Source: Mesotaenium endlicherianum
Taxonomy: Eukaryota; Streptophyta; Zygnematophyceae; Zygnematales; Mesotaeniaceae
Length of the DNA: 64,000 bases
Assembly (NCBI GenBank): GCA_009602735.1
Contig: WELA01010281.1
Coordinates: 281,884 to 345,883, forward strand
Direction of reading: 5' to 3'
Positions 1 through 12,049 of the stretch are shown here, piece after piece. A program made the position numbers and the translations under genes. Position 1 is the stretch's first letter. Each line of letters opens with the position of its first letter. The notes below the pieces were generated by a model. That model was not told where the DNA came from. It was given only the letters and a program-made list of their open reading frames with translations, and did not search any database.

Positions 1-439
1 GGGATTTGGAAGGCAACTGGCGGGGGGGGGGGAGGGGGAGGGAAGGGAGTAGCCGAAGGGACTCATGACGTGTGAAAGAAGTTGGAAGCGTCACGCTATG
101 AGATAAAGAACACAAGGGCTGGCATTTCATTTCAGCAGCCTGCTATCCCCCACATGCCAAGCCTCCTCCTCCAAGCCACCTATTTGACCTTCTACTCATC
201 AGCACCTTGAGGTGAAGCTAGCTGAAGCATGCATAGCTGGAAGAGAATCAAAACATGCAGCACACTCTGCTCCCGCCCTCCATTCATCCACTTTGGCTGC
301 AATCGCCCTCGCAGCCGAAAGAGCAGGGGCTCTGCCGCTCTTTCTCCAAGGGGGGGGAGGCAACTGAAAGAGCACAATACAAAAGCTCTTGACACAACCC
401 ATCAAGCCAAAAAGGAGTGGGAGACGAGAGCTAACGTAC
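1..439 (-). other. Phytochrome intron 1 (start of window)
   Basis: Sequence downstream of the donor at 439-438. No second phytochrome exon could be recognised before the window edge. It holds a G-run near 22-34 and short ORFs that look like chance. Confidence 0.5.
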
Positions 440-806
440 TTAGGAGAGCCTGCTGGCCAACACTTGGCACAGCCTGGGGCAGGACGTCTAGCATCTCAGG
501 AGCATTCTCGCTGTATGCCAGGACGCGGAAGGTGCCCTCCTGCAGAGTGAGCATGCACCCAAAGCTCTGGGTAATTCCGCCACGTTGCATTCGCTGAAGG
601 TAGGCTGTGACTGTGCTGGTGGGGACTGCTTCTCCCGTGGCCCTGTGAGCCTCCACCGACTTGCTGTAGTCAAAACCGTCCCCTGATGTAGCTGATGTCT
701 CATAAGCGGTGTGCAGCTTCGCGTCTGCGGTGGCCTGCGCCACTCGCACATCACGCTTTGACCTTGCCGAGCTCCCCCCCGAGGAATGGGACAGCCGCGA
801 TGACAT
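440..806 (-). CDS. PHY: Phytochrome, first coding exon (partial gene)
   Basis: The translation from the ATG at 806 matches the N-terminus of plant phytochromes: a Ser-rich start (MSSRLSHSSGGSSARSK), then AQATADAKLHTAYE, FDYSKSV, TAYLQRMQRGGITQSFGCML, and FRVLAYSENAPEMLDVLPQAVPSVG near residues 92-115. These belong to the N-terminal extension and the start of the PAS domain of the red/far-red photoreceptor, which acts in the cytosol and nucleus. The exon ends at 440 on a GTACGT donor, 122 codons plus one base. The PAS remainder, the GAF domain with the bilin cysteine, PHY and kinase-like domains must lie beyond position 1. Seed-plant phytochromes have a first coding exon of about 2 kb, so this early intron is unusual. 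The ORF frame continues to 402 but those extra codons are intronic. Identification is confident; which phytochrome cannot be said. Confidence 0.9.
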
Positions 807-3014
807 CGCTGCTAGGTCAGTATGCAGAAATTCACGCGGCTATATTCTTGTTCCCCTGCTCCCTGCACAGCACATGAGAAACGAGAAGTTAAGCAACAAA
901 CAAAAAGGAAGCCATTTCAAAATTTTCAGATTTTTGATGTGCAACATGGAATCCACACAATAATCCCTCCAAAGAAAACAAATGCCGCATACAATTCAGC
1001 AAGCGAGGCCAAGAAAGCGACTAAAGATAAACCTACAAGAGAATAGTCGACAGAAAAAATCGTACACTGGACGATGTGATCCAGCCCTTCACTTCAAGAC
1101 CGGATACAAAACAAGGACGCTGAGTCCAAAAGCATTTTTGGCAATATATCTCAACAGTTTGAAGGAGACAGCCTGATGTCACTGAGGTCCGCGGTTGCAT
1201 TCACTTCACTCAATGAAAGATCTCACTGAAGGTGTGTACTAATCGAGCTCTAGTGGAAGGTGAAGCAAACTTTCGTTGCTTTCCTGGATCAGGCTCAAAT
1301 CGACTCTGCCTGCACTGCTGCCTGCAGACATAGCTTGTCCTTGCGCTGAAATTGGGGATTGGGTGACGAGACAAGGATGGTTCGATATCCGGATTAGGGG
1401 GACGGGAATCCAAAAAGTTCGTTGCAAACAGGGTTGCAAAGGTGCACCTGCAGGCCAGCATGCACAATAAAGTTTGAAGTACTTCCTTGACGTGGCATCA
1501 TCTCACACGATCATCTAAGGTGCCCACGTGAAGATCTCGACAAAACCAAGAGATACTCATTGCAGCAAGATGGTGCAAGGTGGCGTGCCTCTCATGCCAT
1601 TTATCTCTAATTGGTGATGCTTTTCCACGGGGGTAATGTCAGTCTGTCTGGCAAACCTCCTTAACTGCCTTCGAAGTTGGCATATATACCATTAAGTTCT
1701 AGCTGTCGCAAACCACCATCTTTTATGAGTATGGAACAATATTATTAATACATATGACTTACGACAATTTCTTCTAATCAACTAGCCAGATTGGACCAGT
1801 CAAACTTAAGCTTAAACAATTTACTTGATCCGCGAACTGGCAGTATATTTCATGTGTATTCCACCCGTTTCCACCACCTCCAGGGTCCAAAATTATGGTA
1901 CATCCTGGTGGATTGAGCATAAAGTTAACAAACAGCGGTTGTCAGTTTTTGCTGCTTTTGACAGAGACATCCGTATAAAGTGCTTTGTCGGTTCAGATAT
2001 TCCTCAAAAATCCAGGCCCCTACAAAGCAGCATAACCAGCGTGCTAACCAATAACCTGCCAGTAACGCTTAAACTCGTGAGTCACACAATAAGAGGTTGA
2101 CGAGAGCAATCGAGACGTCAAATATCTTCAAATCGACCAGGATCGACAGTGCAAGCCTCGGCCTGCACACAATCGGTCTCGATTTGCATCACAACATTGA
2201 AGACTTGATGAAGACCAAGGCACTGGATAGAGACCAGACAGACGTCGCCCACCCATCCTGAGAGTAAATTGGTCAGCCGAATCACTCAGCGCGCTTCAGA
2301 AAATAAAATAAGGGATCACTCCAGATTTTGTGGTCGGATAAGTCCATGCCAGTCCATGCAGGCCCAAGATAGGGGTCAACTATGTAGTGCAAGGGGGGGT
2401 TCGAAACACATATCTTTTTAATTAGATGTTTAACACGGGCTACAAGTTGGACGGCGCGATACGCGTGACGGAAGTCACGGCCACCTACAGTACGGAAAGG
2501 CAACGTTGACTCACCGACCAAGTTGCTGACATGAGCAGTTCAGCTTTGAAAAACTGTGGACAGCAACACGTGAGGTGTGACTGTAACGAGTCAAACCTGA
2601 TCCCCAACAATGGGTGGGAAATAGACCGATAGGTAAGTCGCAAGGCTGACCCCCCTTAACTTGCAAAGGTCCACGCCAGCAGCTGCCAAGACGAGCAAAG
2701 TTGACGCAATGGCCATCTCAACAGCAGCCAAGACAGGCCACGCTGAGGGGGCAGGCCACCTCGGCCATAGCCCACTGGCACGGCTGCTACGAAGAACCTG
2801 CCATGGTAGGGGACATGGCCTTACAGGCCACGTCTAAATACATGCTGACCAAAATGTTTAAGCTGTCACGTGCGGCAACTACGAGGCTTGCATGCAAGCT
2901 AACCTGACGTAACATAAGTTAAGCGCGGATGAGATCGATGGTGCACGCATGCAGGTGCCTATGAAAGGTACGAGCTTTGCACGTTTTCCCTCATTCTTCT
3001 CTCACACATTTTGA

Positions 3015-3082
3015 GAGTGAATCAAGAAGGAGAAGAAGGAAAAAAGAAGAAGAGCGCAATGGAGAAGGAGAAGAGAAGAGTT
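3015..3082 (+). repeat. Purine-rich (GA) tract
   Basis: Nearly unbroken A/G run with GAAGGA, GAAGAA and GAGAAG units. Could be simple sequence or part of a transcribed leader; nothing more can be read from it. Confidence 0.6.
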
Positions 3083-3288
3083 TCCAAGGTCGTAATGCGC
3101 CGAGGAGACACGCTTCAGCCGACGCTTGAAGATCTTTATTCCTCCCCTTACGCTTCATATTGTAGAAGAGTCGAAATCTAGAAAATTTCAAGAAAATATC
3201 TCTCTTCGAGTAAGTAGAGAGCTCGCATATAGGATCTGCTAGGAGATTCTAGTGTAAAATTTGATAAACACCACAAACGTGCGAGGAA

Positions 3289-3311
3289 AATGGTAAGTTC
3301 TACGTTAGTTT
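3289..3311 (+). repeat. Short motif shared with 63607-63630
   Basis: The string AATGGTAAG followed by TTCTACGTTAGTTT occurs here and again at 63607-63630 with one extra G. The flanks are unrelated. The ATG followed directly by GTAAG resembles a start codon at an exon end, but no coding frame supports that. Confidence 0.4.
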
Positions 3312-3746
3312 TTAAGTTCTCAGAAGTCTCAGTGGTCGAATTGCTGAAAGGAAGAGCAAGTTAGCAACATAGTCCTTAGTGAAGAGCTGAGCGAGTCCAG
3401 CCTGCAGTGAAGAAATTATCGAGTTCAGCCTGCAATGAAGAGCTGGCAGACGTAGCTAAAAGCAAAAGGCTCAGCTAGACCGACATAGATGCTAAGGATT
3501 TAGAGTTTTGTGAATTGGACTTTGTGAAAGTTAAGCGAAAGTCTTGGTGGGCGAGTTTCTCTGAAACTTGGCGCTTCATGTTGATTTGCTTAGACGTGAT
3601 TTTTGCAAACTAAATTGTGGTCTACTGAAATACCTCTTAATTTGGGCGAAAGTCTATTTGGAAGTTAGACACTTCATCCTACTTCTAAGAACTTCCGTTG
3701 CATTGATTTCAGGTGATCAAGAATTTCCAAGTAAGTCGGGAATTGG

Positions 3747-4438
3747 TGAAAGGGGCAGAGTGCCCTAGTGGAAGTATATTGACTCATGAGAAACCAAACT
3801 GGGTGCAATTATACTCCAAAGTGCAGCTCCATATCAATAAGAAACCTTCGCATAATTACTGAACATTACAAGTACAAAGAAAATGCTCGCAAATCAAGAA
3901 GAAATAAAGATCTTGTTATTACGTACCCGTAGAAATTTACAAAAATTAAAATTGATAAGAAACAAAGAAGTTATGCCTAATTATAGTTTTTTACAACAAT
4001 TGCTTGCCCCTAGGAGGAAGGGCCGATTAGCAACAAAATTTTCAAGTGTTTATCAAATCGTTCCGGAATATTATGCCACATCAGTCTCATCTTACGTGTG
4101 GGGCCGATATGACGTCGACATACATGCATCGAAATATCTAGAATATACCAACTTAGACGCGCTAGACTACATTGAAACTTTTAGGTAAATTGACCTGGTC
4201 GGCACTCCGCTTCAGTCGAAATTACGTGAAGGTTCGAATTCACTCTAACGACCCAGATCGCTCGACGCTGTTGGTCAATCCGACGGTCGCGCTCACCGCG
4301 AATTACGGACAGTCATCAACCGACCTTTAAACTAATAAAACTTCAGAAATTATTAACATTCTCAATACTTAACCAAATTCAACAAAATTTATATCAAAAT
4401 GACCACAAAACTGCACTTTACAATCCTATAACCTGACA
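3747..4438 (-). repeat. 3' LTR of element D
   Basis: Begins TGAAAGGGGCAGAGTGCCCT and ends CCTGACA on the plus strand, the reverse complement of the element C LTR (C starts TGTAAGG and ends GCCCCTTTCA). About 692 bp. The adjoining bases 4439-4455 (complement of a G-rich run) are the polypurine tract. Confidence 0.85.
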
Positions 4439-4685
4439 ACATTCCCCCCCTCAAGACGTGACGTCTTCAACGCGTTCTATAAATAATACCTCAAGAAACT
4501 CTCACTATGGGTCAAGTTGGCCTCCGGCTCCCAAGTGTTATCGTCCGCATGGTAGCCTTTCCACTTGACCAAATAATCTTAAACACATCGTTGACCTCGC
4601 TTGACTCGTTGATCACCGACAATCGCCTCCACTTCAAACTCTAATGCAACATCAATCTCGACCGGTGGTGGCGATGTAGGTAGTC

Positions 4686-4713
4686 TGTAAGGTCATAGGC
4701 TCTGCCCCTTTCA
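4686..4713 (+). mobile_element. 28-bp micro-LTR inside element D
   Basis: Starts TGTAAGGTCATAGG and ends CTCTGCCCCTTTCA, which are the first 14 and last 14 bases of the element C family LTR with nothing between. It is flanked by a perfect 5-bp duplication TAGTC (4681-4685 and 4714-4718). The matching stretch of element C near 39150-39175 has the target sequence once and no insert, so this is a genuine insertion. Confidence 0.88.
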
Positions 4714-6992
4714 TAGTCGACTTGGATGTCCTTCATTTGGGTCAACGTATGGCCGCAGGTAACTGACATGGAACACATCGTGTATACCCCAGTCTGAAGG
4801 AAGTTCCAACTTGTAGGCCACTGGATTCACCTGCTTGAGCATCAAAAATGGACCTGTAAATCGTGCCCGTAAAAGATAGATTTACCGTTGACAAGAGTAT
4901 CTTTTCGCCCACATGGAATGTCACTTCGCTCCGATGCAATGTTATCATGCTTGATCTGCTCATTTAATGCCTTCCGAATACACGCCTTCGCCATGTCTCA
5001 AGTCTTAGCCATCTGCTCCATTAAAGTTTGTGTAGTAGGAACCTGAGTCTCCTTACCCTTCTCCAACAAGATGTTTCCTGGATGGTATACTTCCCTCCCA
5101 TAAACTATAGTGAATGGTGACTGCTTGGTAGATCCTTGCATGCTGTTTTCGTAGGCAAACTCCAACCCTGGCAGCTTCTTATCCCACTCTGAGGGATCTT
5201 CCATAGTGGAACTCCTGAGCACCTCTTCCAGAGTTTTATTGAGCCTCTCACTTTGCCCGTCTGTCTGAGGATGATAGGAAGTGCTCATACTCACCTTGGT
5301 CCCCAGCAAAGTAACCATTGATCGTCAAAAACACAAATAAACCTTGGATCCTGATTTGAAACAATCACCTACGGCAACTCATGTAACCTAAAAATGTGAT
5401 CAAAGAATAGCCGTGCCACATCTGCTGCCGTACAAGTCTCTTTCATGGGAATGAAGTAGGCCATCACGTTGACTCTGTCGGACACAACCCATTACTGCAT
5501 CGTCCCCTTGACCACTAACTGGTAACGATGTGATAAAGTCCAAAGCAATTTGCTCCCAAGGATACTTTGAAATAGGCAAGGGTTGCAAGGTACCTCCCTT
5601 CTTTTGATTTGGTGTCTTGTTTTGCTGGCATCGCAACCCCTCATCCACTATTTGCTGTCCTTATCCATATTTCTACAATCGTACTCTCGCTTCAGCACGC
5701 TTGCCGTCTTCTCGCTTCCAAAATGTCCAGCATATAAGCAATCATGATGCTCCGCAAGTAGTAAGTCTCGTAGCTCTTGATGTCAGGTACCACCACTCTC
5801 TTGGGATCACCATGATACCACATGCTCCTTCTGCATACTTGAGTTCGACTCAGCTGCTCCACCTTCAGCAAATTTTGGGTCTTCCTCGTAACTTTTCTTA
5901 AGCTTCTCTTTAAAGTCCATACTTTCCTTAATGATTGAGACAGCTGCAAGGTTGCACCTCCTAGATAAAGCGTCCGCAGGGTTGATCTTCCCAAGTAAGT
6001 ACTCAATCTTGTGGTCGAACTGTTGCAAACATTCCATCCACCTTGCCTGTCTTGGTGTCAATGTTAGCTGCGTCACAAACTTCTCCAAGCTCTTGTGGTC
6101 AATCTTGATGAACACTTTTCGGCCGTCCGCATAGCATCGCCAAATCCTCAAAGCTTATATAATAGCCAACATCTCTCGCTCGTGAGCTGCATAGTTTTGC
6201 TCAGCAGAACTCAACTTCCTGCTCTCATATGCCACAGGTTGCAATCTATTACTCTGGTCCTAGAAAAGAATGACTCCCACTGCAAAATTTGATGCGTCCG
6301 TGATGATGGTGAAAGGAACGTCTGGACTTGCAATTGCCAACACAGGTGCCTGTGTCAACAGCTCCTAAATCTTCTCAAAAGCAAGCTTGCTGCTTCTTGT
6401 CACCCCATAGCCATTTCTCTTGCTTCTTTAACATGTCCGTGAGCGGTGCACACACCTTGGCAAATCCTTCAATGAAGCGTCGATAATAATTCGCCATGCC
6501 GGGGAAGCTTGTGAGTTAATGAATAAGCAGGTACCAGCCAATCTCTGACTGCTTGCACCTTCTTCTGCTCCACCTTGACGCCTTCAGCTCCCACTACGTG
6601 TCCCAGAAACTCGACCTCCTTGAGACAGAAGTCGCACTTGCTCATCTTTCCAAATAGCTTCTGATGTCTCAAGACCTCCAACATCTTCTCAAGATGCTCC
6701 ACCTGCTCCTCCAAGGTCTTCGAATAGATTAAGATGTCGTCCAAAAATACCATCACAAATTGGTTTAAGTAGGGTCTAAAGATACTGTTCATGAGTCCCA
6801 TGAATGTAGCAGGTGCATTAGTGAACCCAATAAGCCATAGCGAGTCCTGAAAGCAATCTTTTGAACGTCTCCTTCCGCAATTCGAACCTGGTGATAGCCA
6901 CTCCTCAAATTGATCTTCGAGAGATTCTTCACCCCACAAGCCTGTCAATCAACTCATCCACTGGTGGAAGTGGGTACCTGTTCTTGATCGTG

Positions 6993-9243
6993 GCAAAAAA
7001 TTTTAGATGTGGTCGAGGTCATCACGATTGATTGGTTTACAATTTTGAACTGCGAGCCAAGTCGCGGACCAATCAATCGCAGTAAACCCATACTAAACAT
7101 GTCAACTTTTTCAAAATGATTGTATGACTTCGCGAGGGGTACGGACTTGAAGTTACTTCTTGTCCTTACCTCTCCGTCCTGAAGGACAAGGAGAGACAAG
7201 GTGGGCCACAAGGCATCTGACGGCCCTCAGGGACTATATTGCATTGACGGGCTCAATGTCCGTCAAAGCCTTGACGGGCTAAAAGCCCGGCGGGCTCGAG
7301 CCTGGGCCTTGTCGGGCTCGAGCTCCTATTGGGCTCGGAGTCGTCAAGCCTGGGGCCGACAAGGCTTGGGACACTCGGGCTTCAGCCCTGGCATGTTAAT
7401 TCCACTTTGGGCATGTGTTCCGATGAAAGGCGGTCCATGTCACTCGCACGTAGAACCTGCGAGTTGACTATTTACACACCAAAAATTGAAGGTTTGACAT
7501 ATTTGTGCACATTGTCACAAAGTCAATAAAGCCAACAGTTTCCCAAAGAAAGAGAGCCGTCGGCGAAACCTAACTTTTGCATTGGCATTTAGTGCTGACA
7601 ATCGTGTACTCTGGTTGGTGAGTTCTTCCATAGATGCTCGTAACTACGCTTTCAAGCGGAGAACAACGGAGATTCAGAAGCAGGGGTGTAACAATCCGCC
7701 ACGTGGCCGGTTGCGACGCGTGCGATAGGGCGCCAATCGCGACGGACTGCGATCGGAGGTGTCGGTTTGAATTGTATAAGTACAATTGGCGCGCGATCGT
7801 AGTACCTCGAGTTAGCTTTTCGATCGTATCGCTACAGGAGGGTCCGTTGATGGCCACTCTCCGGCATTATTTCTCCGTCTCAAGAGCGAAGAAGTCGTAC
7901 TTCTCCGCTCTTGACATTGGGCCTCAAAATTTGCTTTTTCCACTGACCAGTCTCAAAGTGAGGGTCAAAATTGAAAGGATTCTTGGCAAAAACAATAGAA
8001 AGCGAGAATAAGGTGACACCAAGCAAGATTCGCGCGTGTAGACATAGTGGGAACTCTAGCGGATTTTTTACCATCCCGTAATTCTTGCGACGACATATGT
8101 TTGACCCACCAATGTACTTCAAGGAGTTGACTAGCACCTATTGGTTTTGCCTTGGGGATCAACAAAATTCTCAATTTTACTGAATCCTAACAAAAATGCC
8201 ATTTTGACTTCCTAGCCTAGTTATAAAATTCGGATACGCCGCACACCTGTGAGCAAACATACCGCTTGTACAAAACGTGAGAGTCAACCCTGCACGTTAG
8301 GATTTGCCAAAATACGTGAGTGTCTGTAGTTTAAAGTGGTCGTCGATTTTTAAGCGTGTGAGGGGCGGAACCGACATAATTAGGGTGCTTCAAAAACTTC
8401 CTTTGTTCTTCGCTTTGCTGACGGGTTAGTCACTGTACACGCTTACATGCTGTCGGTTATGCTGTTGTGACCTTTCACACATTGACGACCGTCCGATTTT
8501 GATTGTGCCGCCACTCTCATCAGTCGGCTATGGTTGCTGTGCATCTTTCTGTAAAAAACAAACAACTACCAAAATTTGGGCAAAAAATTGGCTTCATCTT
8601 TCGACTTTGAAGTGTTCAAATTTCTCGCGAGTTCTTCTTTGATGTGTGAACGTTATGTTATGTTGTAGTATGTTATGCTCATGTTATGATTTTGGCAAGT
8701 AGGTAATAAAGCGAGACTCTTTTGCACTACGTAGGAAGAGGAGACAGCAATGCACAATGGGCCGGATAAAGAGCAAAATAAAAGTAGACCTTGTGCAGGC
8801 TTTAGACATGTAGGTTGCCCACAAACTAATCGCTAAATGCGGTCCTAATCCATGTATAGAAAGCTTATGACTTAGTCTGACTTTCTCAATGAATAAGACT
8901 TTGAGGTACATTATCTATAAGTGTGTAAACGGTATACTTGCTTGTTTGAAATTCTTCTATTGCTATTATGTGTATTGCTGTTACTATTCCTTGCTTCAAT
9001 AAGCAATACACTTCTTACAAATAGGTGGAATAAGTACAAGGCACATGATCTCATTACCATCCTATCCTGAACTTCTCTTCCAAATTTAATCTCGCCTACT
9101 TATATTGTATTCTATATTCATATATATATTTGACATATATATTGTGATATAAGGCCATCAACCATAGTAGTGAATGGTGTAGGACTTGGAACAACAGTGG
9201 GCGAACAGGTCCATGAGCTGCTCTTGGATTAAATATGACTTAG
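6993..9243. other. Intergenic DNA with simple repeats
   Basis: No supported gene. An 11-bp inverted repeat (CGATTGATTGG at 7025-7035, its complement at 7069-7079) lies next to the broken end of element D. Degenerate GGGCT/GGGCTCG units fill 7255-7390. Short GTTATG repeats lie at 8650-8690 and an AT-rich, TATA-repeat stretch at 9105-9155. Confidence 0.55.
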
Positions 9244-9964
9244 TGAATTGAATCGACTTACCAAATAGGCGATTAACAATTAATAAAGATCTTTATATCA
9301 GCAAGTAATCTTTATGGTATTTTCCGTTAACTGTTTTAACGGCAAAGGACAACATACTAGCAGTGAATAATACTCGTCAGTCAAATGAGAGTAAACTAGC
9401 ATCAATAATGCAAATCAGTACACTCATACATAAGCAAGGTTAAAAGACAGTGCGTATCAATGGCGTCTCGCCTTGGATTCAGATCTCTCTCAGTAAGGTG
9501 TACAGGAGAGTTGGCCTCGTTTCCGAATGCCGAACTCGAGAGCAATGCCTAGCGTATGTACATGGAATGAGTTTACTGTTCAACGGTCAGTGCGATGGCA
9601 CCGCCTACCCGGGAGTTAACCACGTTGGTAGAACCTCGGTTAACCAAATCCACCCCCATCTCCCATCATCCCGAATCGCCATCCATCATAGGGATGTCAT
9701 CTGGCCATTCATCTAGCATACCACACTTAGATGCATATCGAGGAAGTTCGCTGCTACCGAGTACGGAAGTCAGCTGGCTGTCTAGGAATGTGTCAGCAAG
9801 CTGACTTAAGGTGACCTCAGCCTCCCACTTCCGGCCAAGTCATTAAACTGATATTAAGTATAAAGTCGAGCAGACTGATTGTTAACTAGAGTTCAGCAGG
9901 CTGAACTTATTTAACTATATTATTTAAATGAATATTATATCAACCTGTATACTGATTCATTACA
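9244..9964 (-). repeat. 3' LTR of element B
   Basis: 721 bp, starts TGAATTGAATCGAC and ends TGATTCATTACA. Next to it, 9965-9978 is the complement of the polypurine tract (read on the minus strand as AAGTTGGAGGGAT). Confidence 0.93.
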
Positions 9965-10049
9965 ATCCCTCCAACTTATCATGTTATCGCCTCGACAACA
10001 CTAACACTAATAACATCGTGCTGTCCCTCTTATCCCCAGCCTGCTGCCC

Positions 10050-11716
10050 TTAGGAGGGAGATGTCCCTGAGGTCCTATACTCAAGGGAGCCAGACCTCCT
10101 CCTGTCTTGGGGTCTTCTGAAGCCTGTCAGAGAAGGGGGTTCCGTGTAAGGACCCGGCGGAGAACGCAGTAACTGGGCTGTTTCCTCCTGCACAGTCTGC
10201 AACTGAAGGGAGGCAGCCTTCTCCTGGGCAGCCCTCAAACTGACAGGTACGTATACCGGCATCCCAGAAGGATGTTGCATGACATGATCCAAGGGTACAT
10301 GCCCTCTCTGCGAGGGAGATGCTGGCAGGCCTCTGGCTATCTCCCGAGCAGCCCTCCATTCTGCCCTGTCTGACTAGGTCTCCTTGCCTGGAGATGGGCT
10401 CTGTCCTCTGGCAGTCCCCAGCCAAGTGATATCCTCCTCTTGAGCGAGTTGCGGCGGGGCCCACCCCGTCTTCTCCCTTACAGGGGATGTGGCAGGTGTC
10501 AGGATCACGGCGGGGCTAGTGTCTTCCTCCTCGCCTTCCTCCTCGTCTTCCTCCGACTCCTCCTCCTCGCCGTCCCCGGGTTCCTCTGAGACTTCTGGGG
10601 TCTCCTCTGTCCGCTGCTCTAGCTCTTCCCGAGAAAAAGAATATCCTACTGACCTTCCCCTTTTGGGTGCTGGTGGGGGCTGCTGAGTCCGGACCGCATA
10701 GAGGTCCTTTTCCCCCTGCTTACTTGCCCATTTGGCATAAGCGTGCTTCCCTTTGGAGAATGACTCTCGGGCCCTGCTTCTGTCCCCCTGCATCTCTTGG
10801 CTCATGCAGTTCTGACTCCATCCAATCTTGGGTCCCAAGCCGCAATGTGAGGGGGCAATACTATGTTCCCCTTTAGGTCTGTCAGGAAATCCTCATCCGT
10901 CGCCCTGTCATTCTGCTGGTCCCTCATCTTGATGGTCATCCACCGCCAATCAATGGGCTTTTGGAAGAAGGCAGCATCTGTCTTTATGAGAGTACAAGGG
11001 TACCAGTGCCCTGCAAAGTCCAGCTGACTGGTTTCTCTGGCCAAGAATTCCCAGCTCCTCCTCTCCACCTCATTGTACATGGCCTTGAACCTGTTGTGGG
11101 GTGTTGAGTCCTTGAAGCTGTCCGCGTCCATGGGGATCATCCTGATGACCCTATCTGCCCCCCAGATACCAGGAATCGAGACCGCTCCTGCTTCGTTCAC
11201 CTGGGCCATTGCCTTGGCCTCTCCGATGGTATATCCTACCATCCTGGCGTAATCGTGGTAGAGGAGGAGCCCTATGCCGACCTCTATATACTTGTCAAAG
11301 TTTTCGGATGTCTCCCCTTCCTTCTGGAGGATTTCCTTCTGCGAGTCATTGCGACTTCTCTGGGCATACTTGAAGGCCTCCTCCAGTAGATCAAAGCCCT
11401 TGGCCAGCACCGTGTAGCGGTAGCTGCTGATTCTCCTCTGTTCTTCTTCTTCAGCCTGCTGCTTCCGCTTCTCCTCAGCTTGCCTCTCCTCCTCTGCTTT
11501 CTTGGCCTCCTCTGCAACTTTTCTGTCCATTTCTTCCTGCCTGAGTCTGGCCTGTTCCTCCTCCTCCTTCTTTTTTCGTGCCTCCCGCTGTTGTTGGAGT
11601 CGTTGTGATTCCCGAGCGGAGATGGAAGATGATTTGATGTCTCCACGGAACTGCAAGTATTCTGCATGTGCCTCTTCCGCCCTTCTCTTCCTCTTGAGCT
11701 CCGACTTTTGAGTCAT
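10050..11716 (-). pseudogene. ORF3 of element B (type I)
   Basis: Third gene between the chromodomain and the 3' LTR. The start codon at 11716-11714 follows an AG acceptor directly. The protein begins with about 100 charged residues rich in K, E, R and Q (predicted coiled coil). A conserved core follows: HDYARMVGYT, SIPGIWGADRVIRM, YNEVERRSWEFLARE, DWRWMT, LPPHIAAWDPRLDG. Then come SKGKHAYAKWA and a strongly acidic Glu/Asp run. No signal peptide or membrane segment is seen, so it is not an envelope protein. Function unknown. Compared with ORF3 of element A only the core motifs align well, while element F carries a close relative. The copy is broken. Confidence 0.75.
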
Positions 11717-11748
11717 CCTGCTCAATCATAAACACAATGCAGTTAGTG
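11714..11748 (-). promoter_or_regulatory. Predicted 3' splice site for ORF3 (element B)
   Basis: Branch-point-like CACTAAC at 11748-11742, then GCAG ending at 11718, then G and the ATG. The same arrangement occurs in elements A and F. Confidence 0.6.
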
Positions 11749-12049
11749 AAGTCATGATATTTTGCCGCTACTGAGTGCCCTTGATGAAGAGGAACGCGAT
11801 CGGGAGAGTTCCTAGTGTGGAATACCTGGTGTGAGTGAATATAAGGGAAAATTGAGTTGGAGAGCAAGTGAGTGTGAGCGCAGGTTGAGTGTGTAATATG
11901 GTGATCAGAGAATACCACTCCCTCCAACTTAATTTTAAAGGTGGGCTGCCCGTCACAACTGTCACTAACTGTCGCATCCCCCTCCAACTTATATGGAGAC
12001 AGGACCTCCTGTCACCTTCCCGTGTCAACTGAAATGACTGTTAGGGAGG

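Larger units (their letters stand above)
807..3746. other. Phytochrome 5' flank and intergenic DNA
   Basis: About 2.9 kb with no convincing coding region. The first few hundred bases should hold the phytochrome 5' UTR and promoter, but no site could be fixed. The ORFs here (for example 1210-1467 and 1825-2100) lack family resemblance. A purine-rich tract at 3015-3082 and a 22-bp motif at 3289-3311 that recurs near the right end of the window are listed separately. Confidence 0.5.
3747..6992 (-). mobile_element. Element D: truncated, decayed Ty3/gypsy chromovirus
   Basis: Minus-strand fossil of the same family as element C (34000-40153). It keeps the 3' LTR, a polypurine tract, the chromodomain region, integrase, RNase H and reverse transcriptase up to the motif matching [14 protein letters not shown] near 6955-6990. 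Upstream of that its sequence stops matching C, so the 5' LTR, gag, protease and the start of pol are gone. Recognisable pieces include the RT motif FLDDILIYS near 6720-6745 and integrase text HPQTDGQSERLN near 5235-5280. It is badly broken, with on the order of ten or more disruptions. A later micro-LTR sits inside it at 4686-4713. No target duplication can be seen because one end is lost. Confidence 0.85.

Noticed and set aside
7255-7390. CRISPR-like or satellite array of GGGCT units
   Set aside because: Units are irregular and unspaced; ordinary degenerate simple sequence in a eukaryotic genome.
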